Part shown: piece by piece, positions 24,122-32,767 of the stretch
How the letters are laid out: every line of letters begins with the position of its first letter
Numbering within the stretch: the first letter of the stretch is position 1
Assembly (NCBI RefSeq): GCF_900102785.1
Contig: NZ_FNGC01000002.1
Coordinates: forward strand, 248,001 to 312,000
Length of the DNA: 64,000 bases
Source: Arthrobacter sp. ok362
Lineage (GTDB): Bacteria > Actinomycetota > Actinomycetes > Actinomycetales > Micrococcaceae
Reading direction: 5' to 3'
The notes under the pieces: model-generated
Databases searched by the model: none
The model's input: the letters and a program-made list of their open reading frames with translations, nothing else
Told to the model about the DNA's origin: nothing
Program-made: the position numbers and the translations under genes

Positions 24122-24964
24122 TCAGTCGGGCCTCGTGGACCAGGGCGTTACGGGCCGGGGCTGAAGTACTCCGCCTACTGTCAGGTCCACCCTTTCGTTG
24201 AAGAAGCTCACCAGGCCGTGGATCTGGGCGGCGTCACGGAAGGGGTGGTCGTAGCTCCATGCAATGTTCCGGCCCCTTTCGGAGCCAGGGTACGTGTGAT
24301 AGCTGGCTCTGCCCTTGTACGGGCAGACCGTGCGCTTGGGGCTCTCCTCCATGAGGTCCAGCCGCACGTCAGCAGGCGGAATGTAATACCGCACCGGGAG
24401 CATCGTCTCGTACAGCAACGCCGCACGGTTCGTGCTGGCCAGCGTGACGCCGTCGAGGGCGACTTCCACTGGCACGGAGGACGCGCGGATGTCCACACGG
24501 TGGAACGGATCCCGGGGGTGGCCGATGATCTCCTCGTCGTCCTCCAGCCAGTCAAAGCTGTCGAATTCCAGGACGACATAGCCAGCCAGGTCCGGATCGT
24601 CGGGCCGGAAGGCCGCCCGGGACGCCGCGGCTCCCGGAGCCACGACGTCGAGTTCCTCGCCGGGCGCGGTGTGCTTATGGAAGCTGGTCCTCGGGTCAAA
24701 TCCGGGCGGGACGTCCTGGCGGATGATCGCGGCGTGTTCCTCCACAGCGGGGGCGGGCAGCGACGGCGGGACAAGTTCCGCATGCAGCTCGTTCTCCGGC
24801 ACGGCGAAGACCGGCGTGATCCGGCGCGGCTCCCAGATCAGGTAGGCATTCAGGGTGTCCACGACGGTGTGGCCGGCAATACGTGCCCGGATCCGTTTGG
24901 CCGTCGGTTCGTAGCGCAGCTGCGGAAACGCTCCAAAGAGCACCCGGGAGAGTCGTGTGGCCAT
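24122..24964 (-). CDS. DUF427-domain protein
   Basis: 280 residues. The C-terminal ~95 residues are a typical DUF427 domain: VEVALDGVTLASTNRA, CPYKGRASYHTY, IAWSYDHPFRDAAQIHGLVSFFNERVDL. The N-terminal half (TVVDTLNAYLIWEPRRITPVFAVP) looks like a second, divergent copy, so this is the two-domain form common in actinobacteria. DUF427 has a small beta-barrel fold with no proven activity. It is monocistronic; a 30-base tandem repeat lies just upstream. Confidence 0.82.
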   Translation of the reverse strand: MATRLSRVLFGAFPQLRYEPTAKRIRARIAGHTVVDTLNAYLIWEPRRITPVFAVPENELHAELVPPSLPAPAVEEHAAIIRQDVPPGFDPRTSFHKHTAPGEELDVVAPGAAASRAAFRPDDPDLAGYVVLEFDSFDWLEDDEEIIGHPRDPFHRVDIRASSVPVEVALDGVTLASTNRAALLYETMLPVRYYIPPADVRLDLMEESPKRTVCPYKGRASYHTYPGSERGRNIAWSYDHPFRDAAQIHGLVSFFNERVDLTVGGVLQPRPVTPWSTRPD

Positions 24965-24979
24965 GCTCCAAGAGTGACC

Positions 24980-25039
24980 GCGGTGCCGCCGGGCGTCAAT
25001 GTCCTCCCCGCGGTGCCGCCGGGCGTCAATGTCCTCCCA
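24980..25039. repeat. Tandem 30-base direct repeat
   Basis: Two adjacent 30-base units, 24980-25009 and 25010-25039, are identical except for the last base. Each starts GCGGTGCCGCCGGGCGTCAA. They lie between the stop codon of paaR and the start of the DUF427 gene; unit length and position suggest a slipped duplication. Confidence 0.85.
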
Positions 25040-25067
25040 GCGGTGCGCACGCCGGGCGCAGCGGAGG

Positions 25068-25673
25068 CTAGTCGGGGACGTGGAGGCCGTGGAACGCCAT
25101 GGTGATGACGTCGTCGGCCAGCTTTTCCGGGGACAGCGAGCCGCCTGGCTTGTACCACTCGACGATCGAGTTGATCGTGCCGAACAGCAGGCGGGTCACA
25201 GTGCGGGGATCGATGTCCTGGCGCAGCGAGCCCTCATCCCGGGCCTCGGAAATCAGGGCGGCGACCTTGTGGTCGAAGGTGCGGCGCCGTTCCAACGCGT
25301 CCCGCTCGATCTCCGTGTTCCCGCGCAGCCGCAGCAGCAGCGTGACGAACGGCAGGCGTGCCACCAGGACTGAGATGGTCTCACGGACCACGAATTCCAG
25401 CCGGGCATCGGCCGAGCCGGTCTGCGCCTCGGGCCGGTCCAGGATGGCCTCCAGGCCGCCGAGGGCGTGGTCCAGCGCGAGCTTGAGGAGATCGCCCTTG
25501 GACGGCACGTGGTGGTAGATCGCGGACTTCGAGATGCCCAGGTTCTCGGCGAGGATGCCCATCGAGGTGGCGTCGTAGCCGTGGCGGTTGAAGACGTCGA
25601 CGGCGATCAGCAGGACGGATTGCTGGTCATAGCCGGGACGGCCGCGCTTGGTGGTGGTTGCTGTGCTGGGCAT
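25068..25673 (-). CDS. paaR: TetR-family regulator of phenylacetate catabolism
   Basis: 201 residues with an N-terminal TetR helix-turn-helix (SVLLIAVDVFNRHGYDATSM, then LGISKSAIYHHVPSKGDLL) and a helical ligand domain. It is downstream of paaK by 31 bases in the same orientation, hence likely cotranscribed as paaI-paaK-paaR. Actinobacterial PaaR repressors respond to phenylacetyl-CoA. Four similar TetR-type boxes precede the four paa transcription units here, including this one, so autoregulated repression is the natural reading. The ATG has no strong ribosome site, consistent with coupling. Confidence 0.88.
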   Translation of the reverse strand: MPSTATTTKRGRPGYDQQSVLLIAVDVFNRHGYDATSMGILAENLGISKSAIYHHVPSKGDLLKLALDHALGGLEAILDRPEAQTGSADARLEFVVRETISVLVARLPFVTLLLRLRGNTEIERDALERRRTFDHKVAALISEARDEGSLRQDIDPRTVTRLLFGTINSIVEWYKPGGSLSPEKLADDVITMAFHGLHVPD

Positions 25674-25704
25674 ACTCGCTAGTTTCTCACGATCGGGTGG
25701 TCAC

Positions 25705-27033
25705 TCAGCCTTTGGGGCGCATGTCATAGATCCGCCGCAGCTTGCCGTTGGACCGCTCCAGTGAGCCGGGCTCGACGACGTCGACCGTGCAGGAGGAGCC
25801 GACGTGGATCTTGATCTGCTGCTGAAGGACCTTGGCGGCGGCTGCGCTGCCCTCGGCCGTGACAGCGCCCCGGCGCTCGATCCTGACGGTGAGCTGGTCC
25901 ATCCGCTGGCCCTCGGGGCGGGTCAGTTCCAGCTGGAAGTGCGGGCTCAGCTCGGGGATGCGCAGGGCGATTTCCTCGATCTGGGACGGGAACAGGTTCA
26001 CGCCGCGCAGGATGATCATGTCGTCGCTGCGGCCGGTGATGCGGCCCATGCGCCGGTGCGCCGGACGCGCGGTGCCCGGCAGCAGCCGGGTGAGGTCCTT
26101 GGTGCGGTACCGGATGATCGGCAGTGCTTCCTTGGTGAGCGAGGTGAAGACCAGCTCGCCCGGTTCGCCGTCGGCCAGGACCACCGTGGGGTCGAAGGCG
26201 TCGATGATCTCGGGGCGGAAGTGGTCCTCCCAGATGTGGCTGCCGTCCTGGGTTTCCACGGCTTCGCCGGCGACGCCCGGGCCCATGACCTCGGAGAGGC
26301 CGTAGATGTCGCAGGCCTTGATGTTCATGGTGGTCTCGAGCTCGTGCCGCATTTCCTCAGTCCACGGCTCGGCGCCCAGAACCGCGTACTTCAGCGAGGT
26401 GGAAGCCGGGTCGATGCCCTGCTTCATCATGGCGTCGGCGATGGTCAGCAGGTACGTCGGGGTGGCCAGGATGGCGTCGGGCTTGAAGTCCTGGATGAGC
26501 GTGATCTGGCGCTCGGTCTGGCCGCCGGAGATCGGGATAACGGTGCAGCCGAGGGCCTCGGCGCCGGCGTGGGCGCCCATGCCGCCGGTGAACAGGCCGT
26601 AGCCGTAGGCGTTGTGCACCTTCATGCCCGGCCGGACGCCGGAGGCGCGCAGCGAGCGGGCCACGAGCTTGGCCCAGTCGGCGAGGTCCTTCTTTGTGTA
26701 GCCCACAACCGTGGCGCGGCCCGTGGTGCCGGAGCTGGCGTGGATCCGCGCGACCTCGTTCTGCGGCACGGCGAACATGCCGAACGGGTACTCGAGCCGG
26801 AGGTCTTCTTTCGTGGTGAAGGGGAACTTGCCGAGGTCGGAGAGCTCGCGCAGGTCCGTCGGGTGGACGCCGGCCTCGTCGAACTTGCGCTTGTACAGGG
26901 GGACGCGGTCGTAGGCATATGCCACCGTGTGCTGCAGGCGGCTGAGCTGGAGCGCCTCGAGTTCGTCGCGGGAGATTGTTTCCTCGCGGTCCAGGACAGC
27001 GTCAGTTGTGGCGGCGGCGGTTTCTTGGGTCAT
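25705..27033 (-). CDS. paaK: Phenylacetate-CoA ligase
   Basis: 442 residues; an AMP-forming acyl-CoA ligase of the short PaaK type. The ATP/AMP-binding loop is SSGTTGRATVVGYTKKD (about residues 95-111), the adenylate motif IYGLSEVMGPG is near 243, and the C-terminal lid begins at IIRYRTKDLTRLLPG with TGRSDDMIILRGVNLFPSQIEEI. It activates phenylacetate to the CoA thioester, the entry reaction of the pathway. A 16-base gap separates it from the upstream thioesterase gene. Ribosome site AGGGAACC. Confidence 0.95.
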   Translation of the reverse strand: MTQETAAATTDAVLDREETISRDELEALQLSRLQHTVAYAYDRVPLYKRKFDEAGVHPTDLRELSDLGKFPFTTKEDLRLEYPFGMFAVPQNEVARIHASSGTTGRATVVGYTKKDLADWAKLVARSLRASGVRPGMKVHNAYGYGLFTGGMGAHAGAEALGCTVIPISGGQTERQITLIQDFKPDAILATPTYLLTIADAMMKQGIDPASTSLKYAVLGAEPWTEEMRHELETTMNIKACDIYGLSEVMGPGVAGEAVETQDGSHIWEDHFRPEIIDAFDPTVVLADGEPGELVFTSLTKEALPIIRYRTKDLTRLLPGTARPAHRRMGRITGRSDDMIILRGVNLFPSQIEEIALRIPELSPHFQLELTRPEGQRMDQLTVRIERRGAVTAEGSAAAAKVLQQQIKIHVGSSCTVDVVEPGSLERSNGKLRRIYDMRPKG

Positions 27034-27049
27034 CTGTGGTTCCCTGTTT

Positions 27050-27595
27050 CTATTTCTTGGAGATGGTGCGGCTGCGGCCGCGGAACTCGGCGATGAGTTC
27101 CCACGCAGGTGCGTCGGCGGAGTCGGCGGGGAGTTCGCCCGGGACCGTGGCGGCGGGAACCGAGCCGGCGGGTGCCGATCCCGGCGCAGGCGCGCCCGCG
27201 CCGGGATCGGCGGCGTAGATCTGGACGTCGTAGAGGCCGCTGCGCCCGGTGCTGGCGCGGCGGTTGGCGACGGCGGTCAGGACCTGGCCGCGGAAGGCCG
27301 GCTTGAGGAAGTTGATGTCGACGCCGGAGGCCACGGTGATGGTGCCTGTGTCGATCCCGGCTTCGCCAGGTTTCGGGCTGGCCGGGTTGCAGGCCAGCGC
27401 GAAGGCTGTGTCGCCGAAGGCGAAGATCATTCCGCCGTGGGCCATGCCGAAGCCGTTGAGCATTTCCTGCCGGAGCGTCATCCGGATTGTGGCATGTCCG
27501 TCGTCCAGTGCGACAACTTCGATGCCCATCCATTCGGAGGCATAGTCGTCTTTCAGGATGGGGTGGGTGTCACCGGAAATCGTCATTTCAGCCAT
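27050..27595 (-). CDS. paaI: Phenylacetate-pathway thioesterase with a Pro/Ala-rich insertion
   Basis: 181 residues with the PaaI hotdog core MLNGFGMAHGGMIFAFGDTAFALACN (motif HGG at about 54-56 with the Asp six residues on). PaaI thioesterases release CoA from ring-hydroxylated phenylacetyl-CoA that blocks the pathway. It is about 40 residues longer than E. coli PaaI because of a Gly/Ala/Pro/Ser insertion (residues ~126-163; GAGAPAPGSAPAGSVPA and on) before the last strand ELIAEFRGRSRTI. First gene of the paaI-paaK-paaR unit under a PaaR-type box. Confidence 0.87.
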   Translation of the reverse strand: MAEMTISGDTHPILKDDYASEWMGIEVVALDDGHATIRMTLRQEMLNGFGMAHGGMIFAFGDTAFALACNPASPKPGEAGIDTGTITVASGVDINFLKPAFRGQVLTAVANRRASTGRSGLYDVQIYAADPGAGAPAPGSAPAGSVPAATVPGELPADSADAPAWELIAEFRGRSRTISKK

Positions 27596-27615
27596 GCCTC
27601 GTTGCCTCCAGCTTT

Positions 27616-27640
27616 ATTTACCGAATGTTCATTAGGTAAT
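27616..27640. promoter_or_regulatory. PaaR-type operator before paaI-paaK-paaR
   Basis: An imperfect palindrome with arms TTACC (27618-27622) and GGTAA (27635-27639) around GAATGTTCATTA. It lies 21 bases before the paaI start. It is the most divergent of the four boxes but keeps the TTACCGA half-site, and would provide autoregulation of paaR. Confidence 0.65.
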
Positions 27641-27674
27641 CCCATCCGGGTGCCTGCTGTCAAGGGGTGTAAGT

Positions 27675-29798
27675 ATGCTGGGACACATGGCCAAAGGAAT
27701 CTACGTCAGCGCGACCACCCCGGGCTCCGGCAAGTCCCTCATAGCCCTGGGGCTGGCGGACACGCTGCACCGGCACGCGGACCGCATCGGCTTCTTCAAG
27801 CCTGTGGTTCACGGCAACGACGCCGCGGCGGACCCGATGGTGGCGCTGATGAAGGCCCGGTTCGACCTTGACGATCAGCGCTGCCGCGGCGGCCTGACGT
27901 TTGCCGAAGTCCGCGGGCTGCTGGCCGAGGGAAACAGGGCCGAGATCGACGCCCGCTGCGTGGAGATCTTCGCCGAAATGTCCCGCCACTGCGACGTGGT
28001 GATTGTGGAGGGGACGGACCTCACCGGCCAGGATGCCGCCGTCGAATTCGACCTCAACGCACGCCTCGCGAACAACCTGGCCGCCTCCATCGTGGCCGTG
28101 GTGGGCGCGAAGGGGCGGACCGTGGCGGAGGCTGCCGACGCCGTCGAAGTTGCCCGCAAGGAACTGGCGGCGGAACGCTGCAGCCTCCTGGCCATCATGG
28201 TGAACCGCGCCGACCCGCAGGACGTGGACGGGATCGTCGCCGCCGTGAAGCCGGGTGCGTCCGGCCGCCCCGTGTACGTCTTCCCGGAGCTTGACGACAT
28301 CGCCAGGCCCACCACCGGCGAGGTCGCTTCGGCCCTCGGGATCCGCCAGGTGGCCGGCCGGCAGGACATGGAACGCGACGTCCATTCCATCAAGGTGGCG
28401 GCGATGAATGTTGCCAACTTCCTGCACGTGCTCGACGACGGCGCCCTGGTGATCGTCCCAGGGGACCGTGCGGACGTGATGGTTGCGTGCCTCGCGTCAT
28501 CGTTCTCGCCGGAGTTCCCGGTGCCGTCGGCGCTCATCCTCACCGGCGGCCTGGCCCCGGACCCCAACATCTACTCCCTGCTGGCACAGGCGCCGTTCCC
28601 TGTGTACGCGGCCCCGGGCGACACGTACACCACCGCCAAGCGGGTCTCCGAGGTGCGCAGCGAGATCTGGTCCGGGCACCGCCGCAAGGTGGCCTCCGCC
28701 CTGGGCCTGTGGGCCAAACGGGTGGACGAAACGGAGCTGCTGGAGCGCCTGCATCTGCCGCGCCCGGAACGGATGACGCCGCTGCGGTTCCTGCACGACC
28801 TCGTTGAGCGCGCCCGGCTGCAGCGCCGGCACATCGTCCTCCCGGAGGGGAACGACATGCGGATCCTGCGCGCCGCCGAAATTTTGCACCGGAGGGACGT
28901 CTGCGACCTCACCATCCTGGGCGACGAGTCGGCGGTCCGGGAGCTGGCGTCCACCCAGGGCATCGACCTCTCCGGCATGAACATCGTGGACCCCGCGACG
29001 TCGGAGCTTCGCCAGCAGTTTGCGGAGAAGTACGCGGAGCTGCGGGCGCACAAGGGCGTGGACCTCGCCCGGGCGCTGGAAGTCATGCTCGACGGCAGCT
29101 ACTTCGGCACCATGATGGTGCAACTGGGAGTCGTGGACGGCATGGTCTCAGGCGCCGCTCACACCACCGCCCACACCATTCGTCCCGCATTGGAGTTCGT
29201 GAAGACGCGGGACGGCGTGAAGATCGTTTCCTCAGTGTTCCTGATGCTGATGCCGGACCGGGTGCTGGTCTACGGCGACTGCGCGGTCAATCCTGACCCG
29301 AACGCGGAGCAGCTGGCGGACATCGCGCTGGCCTCGGCCGAGACCGCCGCCCAGTTCGGCGTGGAGCCGCGCGTGGCCATGCTCTCCTATTCCACTGGCG
29401 GGTCCGGGACCGGGGAGGCAGTGGACAAAGTCCGGCAGGCCACCGACGTCGTCAAGGCCCGCCGCCCGGATCTCGCCGTCGAAGGCCCCATCCAGTACGA
29501 CGCCGCCGTGGATGCCGCGATCGCGCAGTCCAAGATGCCCGGCTCGTCCGTCGCCGGGCAGGCCACCGTGTTCATCTTCCCGGACCTCAACACCGGCAAC
29601 AACACCTACAAGGCCGTGCAGCAGTCCTCCGGGGCGGTCGCCGTCGGGCCCGTCCTGCAGGGGCTCCGCAAGCCGGTCAACGATCTCTCGCGCGGCTGCA
29701 CCGTGGAGGACATCGTGAACACGGTGGCCATCACCGCCGTCCAAGCGCAGTCCGTGGAGCCCGCCACCGAGCCGGCACCCGCGGCTGCCCGTGCATAG
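27675..29798 (+). CDS. pta: Phosphate acetyltransferase (long form)
   Basis: 707 residues in the three-domain arrangement: a BioD-like P-loop domain (TPGSGKS at 15-21; ~1-215), a DRTGG domain (~215-330), and the PTA_PTB catalytic domain (~380-700; HIVLPEGNDMRILRA, YSTGGSGTGEAVDKV, FPDLNTGNNTYKAVQQSSGA). It interconverts acetyl-CoA and acetyl phosphate. The ATG at 27675 has AAGGGG upstream; an alternative ATG lies four codons later. With ackA 470 bases further on, it forms the Pta-AckA pathway, though a small opposite-strand gene separates the two. Confidence 0.95.
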   Translation: MLGHMAKGIYVSATTPGSGKSLIALGLADTLHRHADRIGFFKPVVHGNDAAADPMVALMKARFDLDDQRCRGGLTFAEVRGLLAEGNRAEIDARCVEIFAEMSRHCDVVIVEGTDLTGQDAAVEFDLNARLANNLAASIVAVVGAKGRTVAEAADAVEVARKELAAERCSLLAIMVNRADPQDVDGIVAAVKPGASGRPVYVFPELDDIARPTTGEVASALGIRQVAGRQDMERDVHSIKVAAMNVANFLHVLDDGALVIVPGDRADVMVACLASSFSPEFPVPSALILTGGLAPDPNIYSLLAQAPFPVYAAPGDTYTTAKRVSEVRSEIWSGHRRKVASALGLWAKRVDETELLERLHLPRPERMTPLRFLHDLVERARLQRRHIVLPEGNDMRILRAAEILHRRDVCDLTILGDESAVRELASTQGIDLSGMNIVDPATSELRQQFAEKYAELRAHKGVDLARALEVMLDGSYFGTMMVQLGVVDGMVSGAAHTTAHTIRPALEFVKTRDGVKIVSSVFLMLMPDRVLVYGDCAVNPDPNAEQLADIALASAETAAQFGVEPRVAMLSYSTGGSGTGEAVDKVRQATDVVKARRPDLAVEGPIQYDAAVDAAIAQSKMPGSSVAGQATVFIFPDLNTGNNTYKAVQQSSGAVAVGPVLQGLRKPVNDLSRGCTVEDIVNTVAITAVQAQSVEPATEPAPAAARA

Positions 29799-30062
29799 TC
29801 AGCTGTTTTCCGGCTCCGCCAGACTGTCGGGATCTTCCTGCTTGGCGGGCTCATCGGCCAGGCCTGCCGGCGTGAGATCCAGGTCCTGCAGATTCTCGGG
29901 GGCCTCGGCGGCTTCTCCGACCTCGTCGGCCTTCGGGTTTCCCGTGTCGTCCAGGGCAGGGTTCGCGCCTACGACGCCGGTGGGATCCGGCTTACCGGAA
30001 CCGCTGGCCGGCTCGGTGCCCTCTGGCTGGGCGGTCTTTGGCTGGGTCGCGTCGTCAGTCAT
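29799..30062 (-). CDS. Small acidic hypothetical protein
   Basis: 87 residues, very acidic and rich in Pro, Ala, Glu and Asp (for example ENLQDLDLTPAGLADEPAK), with no Cys, Trp or Tyr and no predicted fold: probably disordered. The ATG has an AAGGGATC ribosome site. Its stop codon abuts that of pta head-on with no gap. The ribosome site, the low-complexity but non-shadow composition and the gap it fills support a real gene; the function is unknown. Confidence 0.65.
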   Translation of the reverse strand: MTDDATQPKTAQPEGTEPASGSGKPDPTGVVGANPALDDTGNPKADEVGEAAEAPENLQDLDLTPAGLADEPAKQEDPDSLAEPENS

Positions 30063-30267
30063 GGAGATCCCTTCGTGAGTTGTCTAGTTGGTCAGCCGAC
30101 TCTAGGCGCCCGGCCCGGCTTTCGCAACGGATTGGCGCCACTGGCGTTCCGGCAATTTGATCCGGCAATTTATAGTGGAACCCAGGAGCGCTCCGCCAGG
30201 CTCCGGCGTGATGCCAGTCCCGACGCACCCTCGCAGGTAGCGTCGAAGCCAAGGCTTAGGAGGCCCC
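30063..30267. promoter_or_regulatory. ackA upstream region
   Basis: Holds a TATAGT -10 element at 30171-30176 with TTCCGG 18 bases before it, reading toward ackA, and a short direct repeat TCCGGCAATTT. No coding sequence was seen. The promoter call is modest because the -35 is weak. Confidence 0.45.
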
Positions 30268-31437
30268 ATGCTCGTGCTCGTCATCAACTCCGGCTCGTCC
30301 TCGCTCAAGTACCAGGTGCGCGACGTCGAGGCCGGCAACGTGCTCACCGAAGGCCTGATCGAGAAGATCGGCATGGGTGCCGGCGGTGAGGGCGACGGCC
30401 AGATCGAAGGCCCCCGCGACCACGCCGAGGCGCTGGAGCAGGTGGACGCGGCCATCCACGCAACCTTGGGGGACCGCGTGCTCGATGCCGTGGGCCACCG
30501 CGTGGTGCACGGCGGGGAGCGCTTCGCCGAGCCGGTGCTGGTCAACAACGAGATCACCCGGGCCATTGAACGGTTGAACCCGCTCGCGCCGCTGCATAAC
30601 CCCGCCAACGTCCTTGGCATCCGCGCGATCTCGAAGAAGTGGCCCGAGCTGCCGCAGGTGGCCGTGTTCGACACCGCCTTCCACCGCACCCTGCCCGAGC
30701 ACGCCTGGCGTTATGCGGTGCCGGACGAGCTCTACACGAACCACGGGATCCGCCGCTACGGGTTCCACGGCACTTCCCACGAATATGTTGCGCACCGGGC
30801 GGCGGCGCTGCTGGATGTTCCGGTCGAGGAGTTCGACGCCGTCATCGCCCACCTGGGCAACGGCGCCTCGGTCACGGCGATCCGCGGCGGCCAGTCGATC
30901 GACACCTCCATGGGATTCACGCCCCTCGAGGGCCTCGTCATGGGAACCCGCTCCGGCGACCTCGATCCTTCCATCCTGGTCTTCCTGGGCCGGACCGGTT
31001 GGTCACCCGAGGACCTGGATTCGATGCTGAACCGGCAGTCCGGGCTCAAGGGCCTGGCCGGATACAACGACATGCGCTCGGTGGTGGAGGCCGCGGAAGC
31101 CGGCGATGCCAAGGCAGCTATGGCCCTGGCGGTCGCGTCCTACCGGCTCGCGAAGTACATCGGCGGGTACCACGTGGCCGTCGGCGGCGCGAAGGCCCTC
31201 GTGTTCACGGCCGGAATCGGCGAGAACTCGCACCAGTTCCGGGGCCTGGTGGCGCAGCGGCTCGGTGCCCTCGGCGTCGAACTCGACGCCGGCCTGAACC
31301 GGGAACGGTCCAAGGAACCCCGGGTCATTTCCACCCCGACGTCGGCCCTGCCCGTTCTTGTGGTCCCCACCGACGAGGAGCGAGCGATCGCCGAGGCAAC
31401 GGCCGCCGTCGTCGCCCAGGCATCGGTTGCTCCGTAA
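30268..31437 (+). CDS. ackA: Acetate kinase
   Basis: 389 residues of the acetate/butyrate kinase family: MLVLVINSGSSSLKYQVRD at the start, GHRVVHGGE, FDTAFHRTLPEHA with the catalytic Asp, GFHGTSHEYV and HLGNGASVTAI. It converts acetyl phosphate and ADP to acetate and ATP, completing the Pta-AckA pathway. A TAGGAGGC ribosome site precedes the ATG. Its last five codons and stop codon lie inside the left arm of a palindromic repeat (31421-31486). Confidence 0.96.
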   Translation: MLVLVINSGSSSLKYQVRDVEAGNVLTEGLIEKIGMGAGGEGDGQIEGPRDHAEALEQVDAAIHATLGDRVLDAVGHRVVHGGERFAEPVLVNNEITRAIERLNPLAPLHNPANVLGIRAISKKWPELPQVAVFDTAFHRTLPEHAWRYAVPDELYTNHGIRRYGFHGTSHEYVAHRAAALLDVPVEEFDAVIAHLGNGASVTAIRGGQSIDTSMGFTPLEGLVMGTRSGDLDPSILVFLGRTGWSPEDLDSMLNRQSGLKGLAGYNDMRSVVEAAEAGDAKAAMALAVASYRLAKYIGGYHVAVGGAKALVFTAGIGENSHQFRGLVAQRLGALGVELDAGLNRERSKEPRVISTPTSALPVLVVPTDEERAIAEATAAVVAQASVAP

Positions 31438-31486
31438 CCGCCCTTGTGGCGGCTCAAAACGGCGCTTACGGAGCAACCGACCGATG
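31421..31486. repeat. Palindromic repeat family B, copy 1, overlapping the ackA stop
   Basis: Arms GGTTGCTCCGTAA and TTACGGAGCAACC are perfect complements; the centre contains CTTGTGGCGGCTCAAAACGG. The ackA stop TAA is in the left arm. It is related over its full length to 36550-36611. As a stem-loop at a gene end it could act as a terminator. Confidence 0.85.
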
Positions 31487-31501
31487 GGTAGCGTTGGAGG
31501 C

Positions 31502-32065
31502 ATGACCGAACCCAAGCCCCTCCCTTCGCTGCCCATCCGCACCGAACGGCTCGTGCTGCGGCGCTTTGACGCCTCCGACCTCGATGCCTTCCATGCCTAC
31601 CACTCGCTCCCGGAAACCGCCCGGTTCCTACCCCGCGAGGCCAAGAGCTACACCCAGTCGATGGAAACGGTGGGACGGTACGCCAACTTCGAGTTCGAAA
31701 AGGAGGGCGACTGGGTGGCCCTGGCCATCGAGGCCGCGGACTCGCCCGGGCTGCTCGGCGAGGTGGTGCTGAAGTGGCTGGAGGGATGCGGGCAGGCCGA
31801 GATCGGCTGGAGTCTGGCCCCGGCAGCCCGGGGACGGGGCATCGCGAGCGAGGCCGCCCGGGCACTGCTCAGGCTCGGTTTTGAGGACTTGGGCTTCCAT
31901 CGCATCGACGCCAAGCTCGATGCCCTGAACACGGACTCGGCGGCGCTCTGTGAACGGCTCGGCATGCGCCTGGAATCACGGCAGGTGGACAAGTGGCACT
32001 ACAAGGGCGAATGGGCCACGGAAGTGGTGTACGCCATCCTCGTGGATGAATGGAAGGCCCGCTAA
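31502..32065 (+). CDS. GNAT-family N-acetyltransferase (RimJ/RimL type)
   Basis: 187 residues: LPIRTERLVLRRFDASDLDAF at the start and the acetyl-CoA-binding segment EIGWSLAPAARGRGIASEAARALLRLGFEDLG, then RIDAKLDALNTDSAALCERLGMR. The acceptor is unknown. TAGCGT at 31489-31494 sits seven bases before the ATG, suggesting a leaderless mRNA. A damaged copy of its last ~110 bases lies at 32768-32875, beyond an oppositely oriented gene. Confidence 0.87.
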   Translation: MTEPKPLPSLPIRTERLVLRRFDASDLDAFHAYHSLPETARFLPREAKSYTQSMETVGRYANFEFEKEGDWVALAIEAADSPGLLGEVVLKWLEGCGQAEIGWSLAPAARGRGIASEAARALLRLGFEDLGFHRIDAKLDALNTDSAALCERLGMRLESRQVDKWHYKGEWATEVVYAILVDEWKAR

Positions 32066-32109
32066 TCGGGCCCCACTGGTTGGACTCGGGCAAGTCCGCT
32101 CTGTTCGGC

Positions 32110-32736
32110 TCACCCACGGGACGAACCGGGCTCATAGGTCCCGTAGGTCGGAAGCCCTGCCGACTCAAAGACAAGAATCGCGAGTCCACCCGGCGTCGTC
32201 TCATTGCGGACCAGACGCAGGCCCGCCGGGGCGCCTCCGGCCGGAAACAGCCGCCTGCCGTTACCCACCACCACCGGGGCGATAACCAGCCTCAGCTCGT
32301 CGATCAGTTCCGCGCCCAGAAGCGACTGGGCCAGCCGGGCACTCCCGTGGATCTGCAACTCCCTGCCGGGCTGCCTCTTCAACTCAGCGACCTGTGCGGG
32401 GACGTCTCCGGACAGGATCGTCGTCGGTGCCCAACCAGCCTGCGCCAGGCTGTGCGAGGCCACAAACTTCGGCAAACCATTCATCTTTTCAGAGAACGGA
32501 TCATCAGGGTCCGTGATTCTCGGCCAGTCCCTCGCAAAGTTGACGTAGGTCCGGCTGCCGAACAGTAACGCATCCGCCTCACCGAGCCAGTTCGCGGCTA
32601 TCTGGATGAAATCCTCGTCCAGATAGGGGACGAACCAACCTCCTTGTGAGAAGCCGTCGCTGGTGTCCTCCTCGGGCGATCCAGGACCCTGCGTTACTCC
32701 GTCCAATGTAAGGAACTCTGTCAGCGTTAGTCTCAT
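32110..32736 (-). CDS. Dihydrofolate reductase-like protein (RibD C-terminal family)
   Basis: 208 residues: MRLTLTEFLTLDGVTQGPG, then ALLFGSRTYVNFARDWP, ELKRQPGRELQIHGSARLAQSLLGAELIDELRLVIAPVVVGNGRRLFP. This is the stand-alone RibD_C/DHFR-fold group. Members are NADPH-dependent reductases of unknown substrate; the true folate reductase signature is lacking. The ATG at 32736 has a GGAGAGG site; a longer open frame upstream crosses a pseudogene and a palindrome and is not coding. It lies between an acetyltransferase gene and a damaged copy of that gene's end, implying rearrangement. Confidence 0.85.
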   Translation of the reverse strand: MRLTLTEFLTLDGVTQGPGSPEEDTSDGFSQGGWFVPYLDEDFIQIAANWLGEADALLFGSRTYVNFARDWPRITDPDDPFSEKMNGLPKFVASHSLAQAGWAPTTILSGDVPAQVAELKRQPGRELQIHGSARLAQSLLGAELIDELRLVIAPVVVGNGRRLFPAGGAPAGLRLVRNETTPGGLAILVFESAGLPTYGTYEPGSSRG

Positions 32737-32767
32737 CGTGATACCTCTCCCGTGTTGGTTGCCGGTC

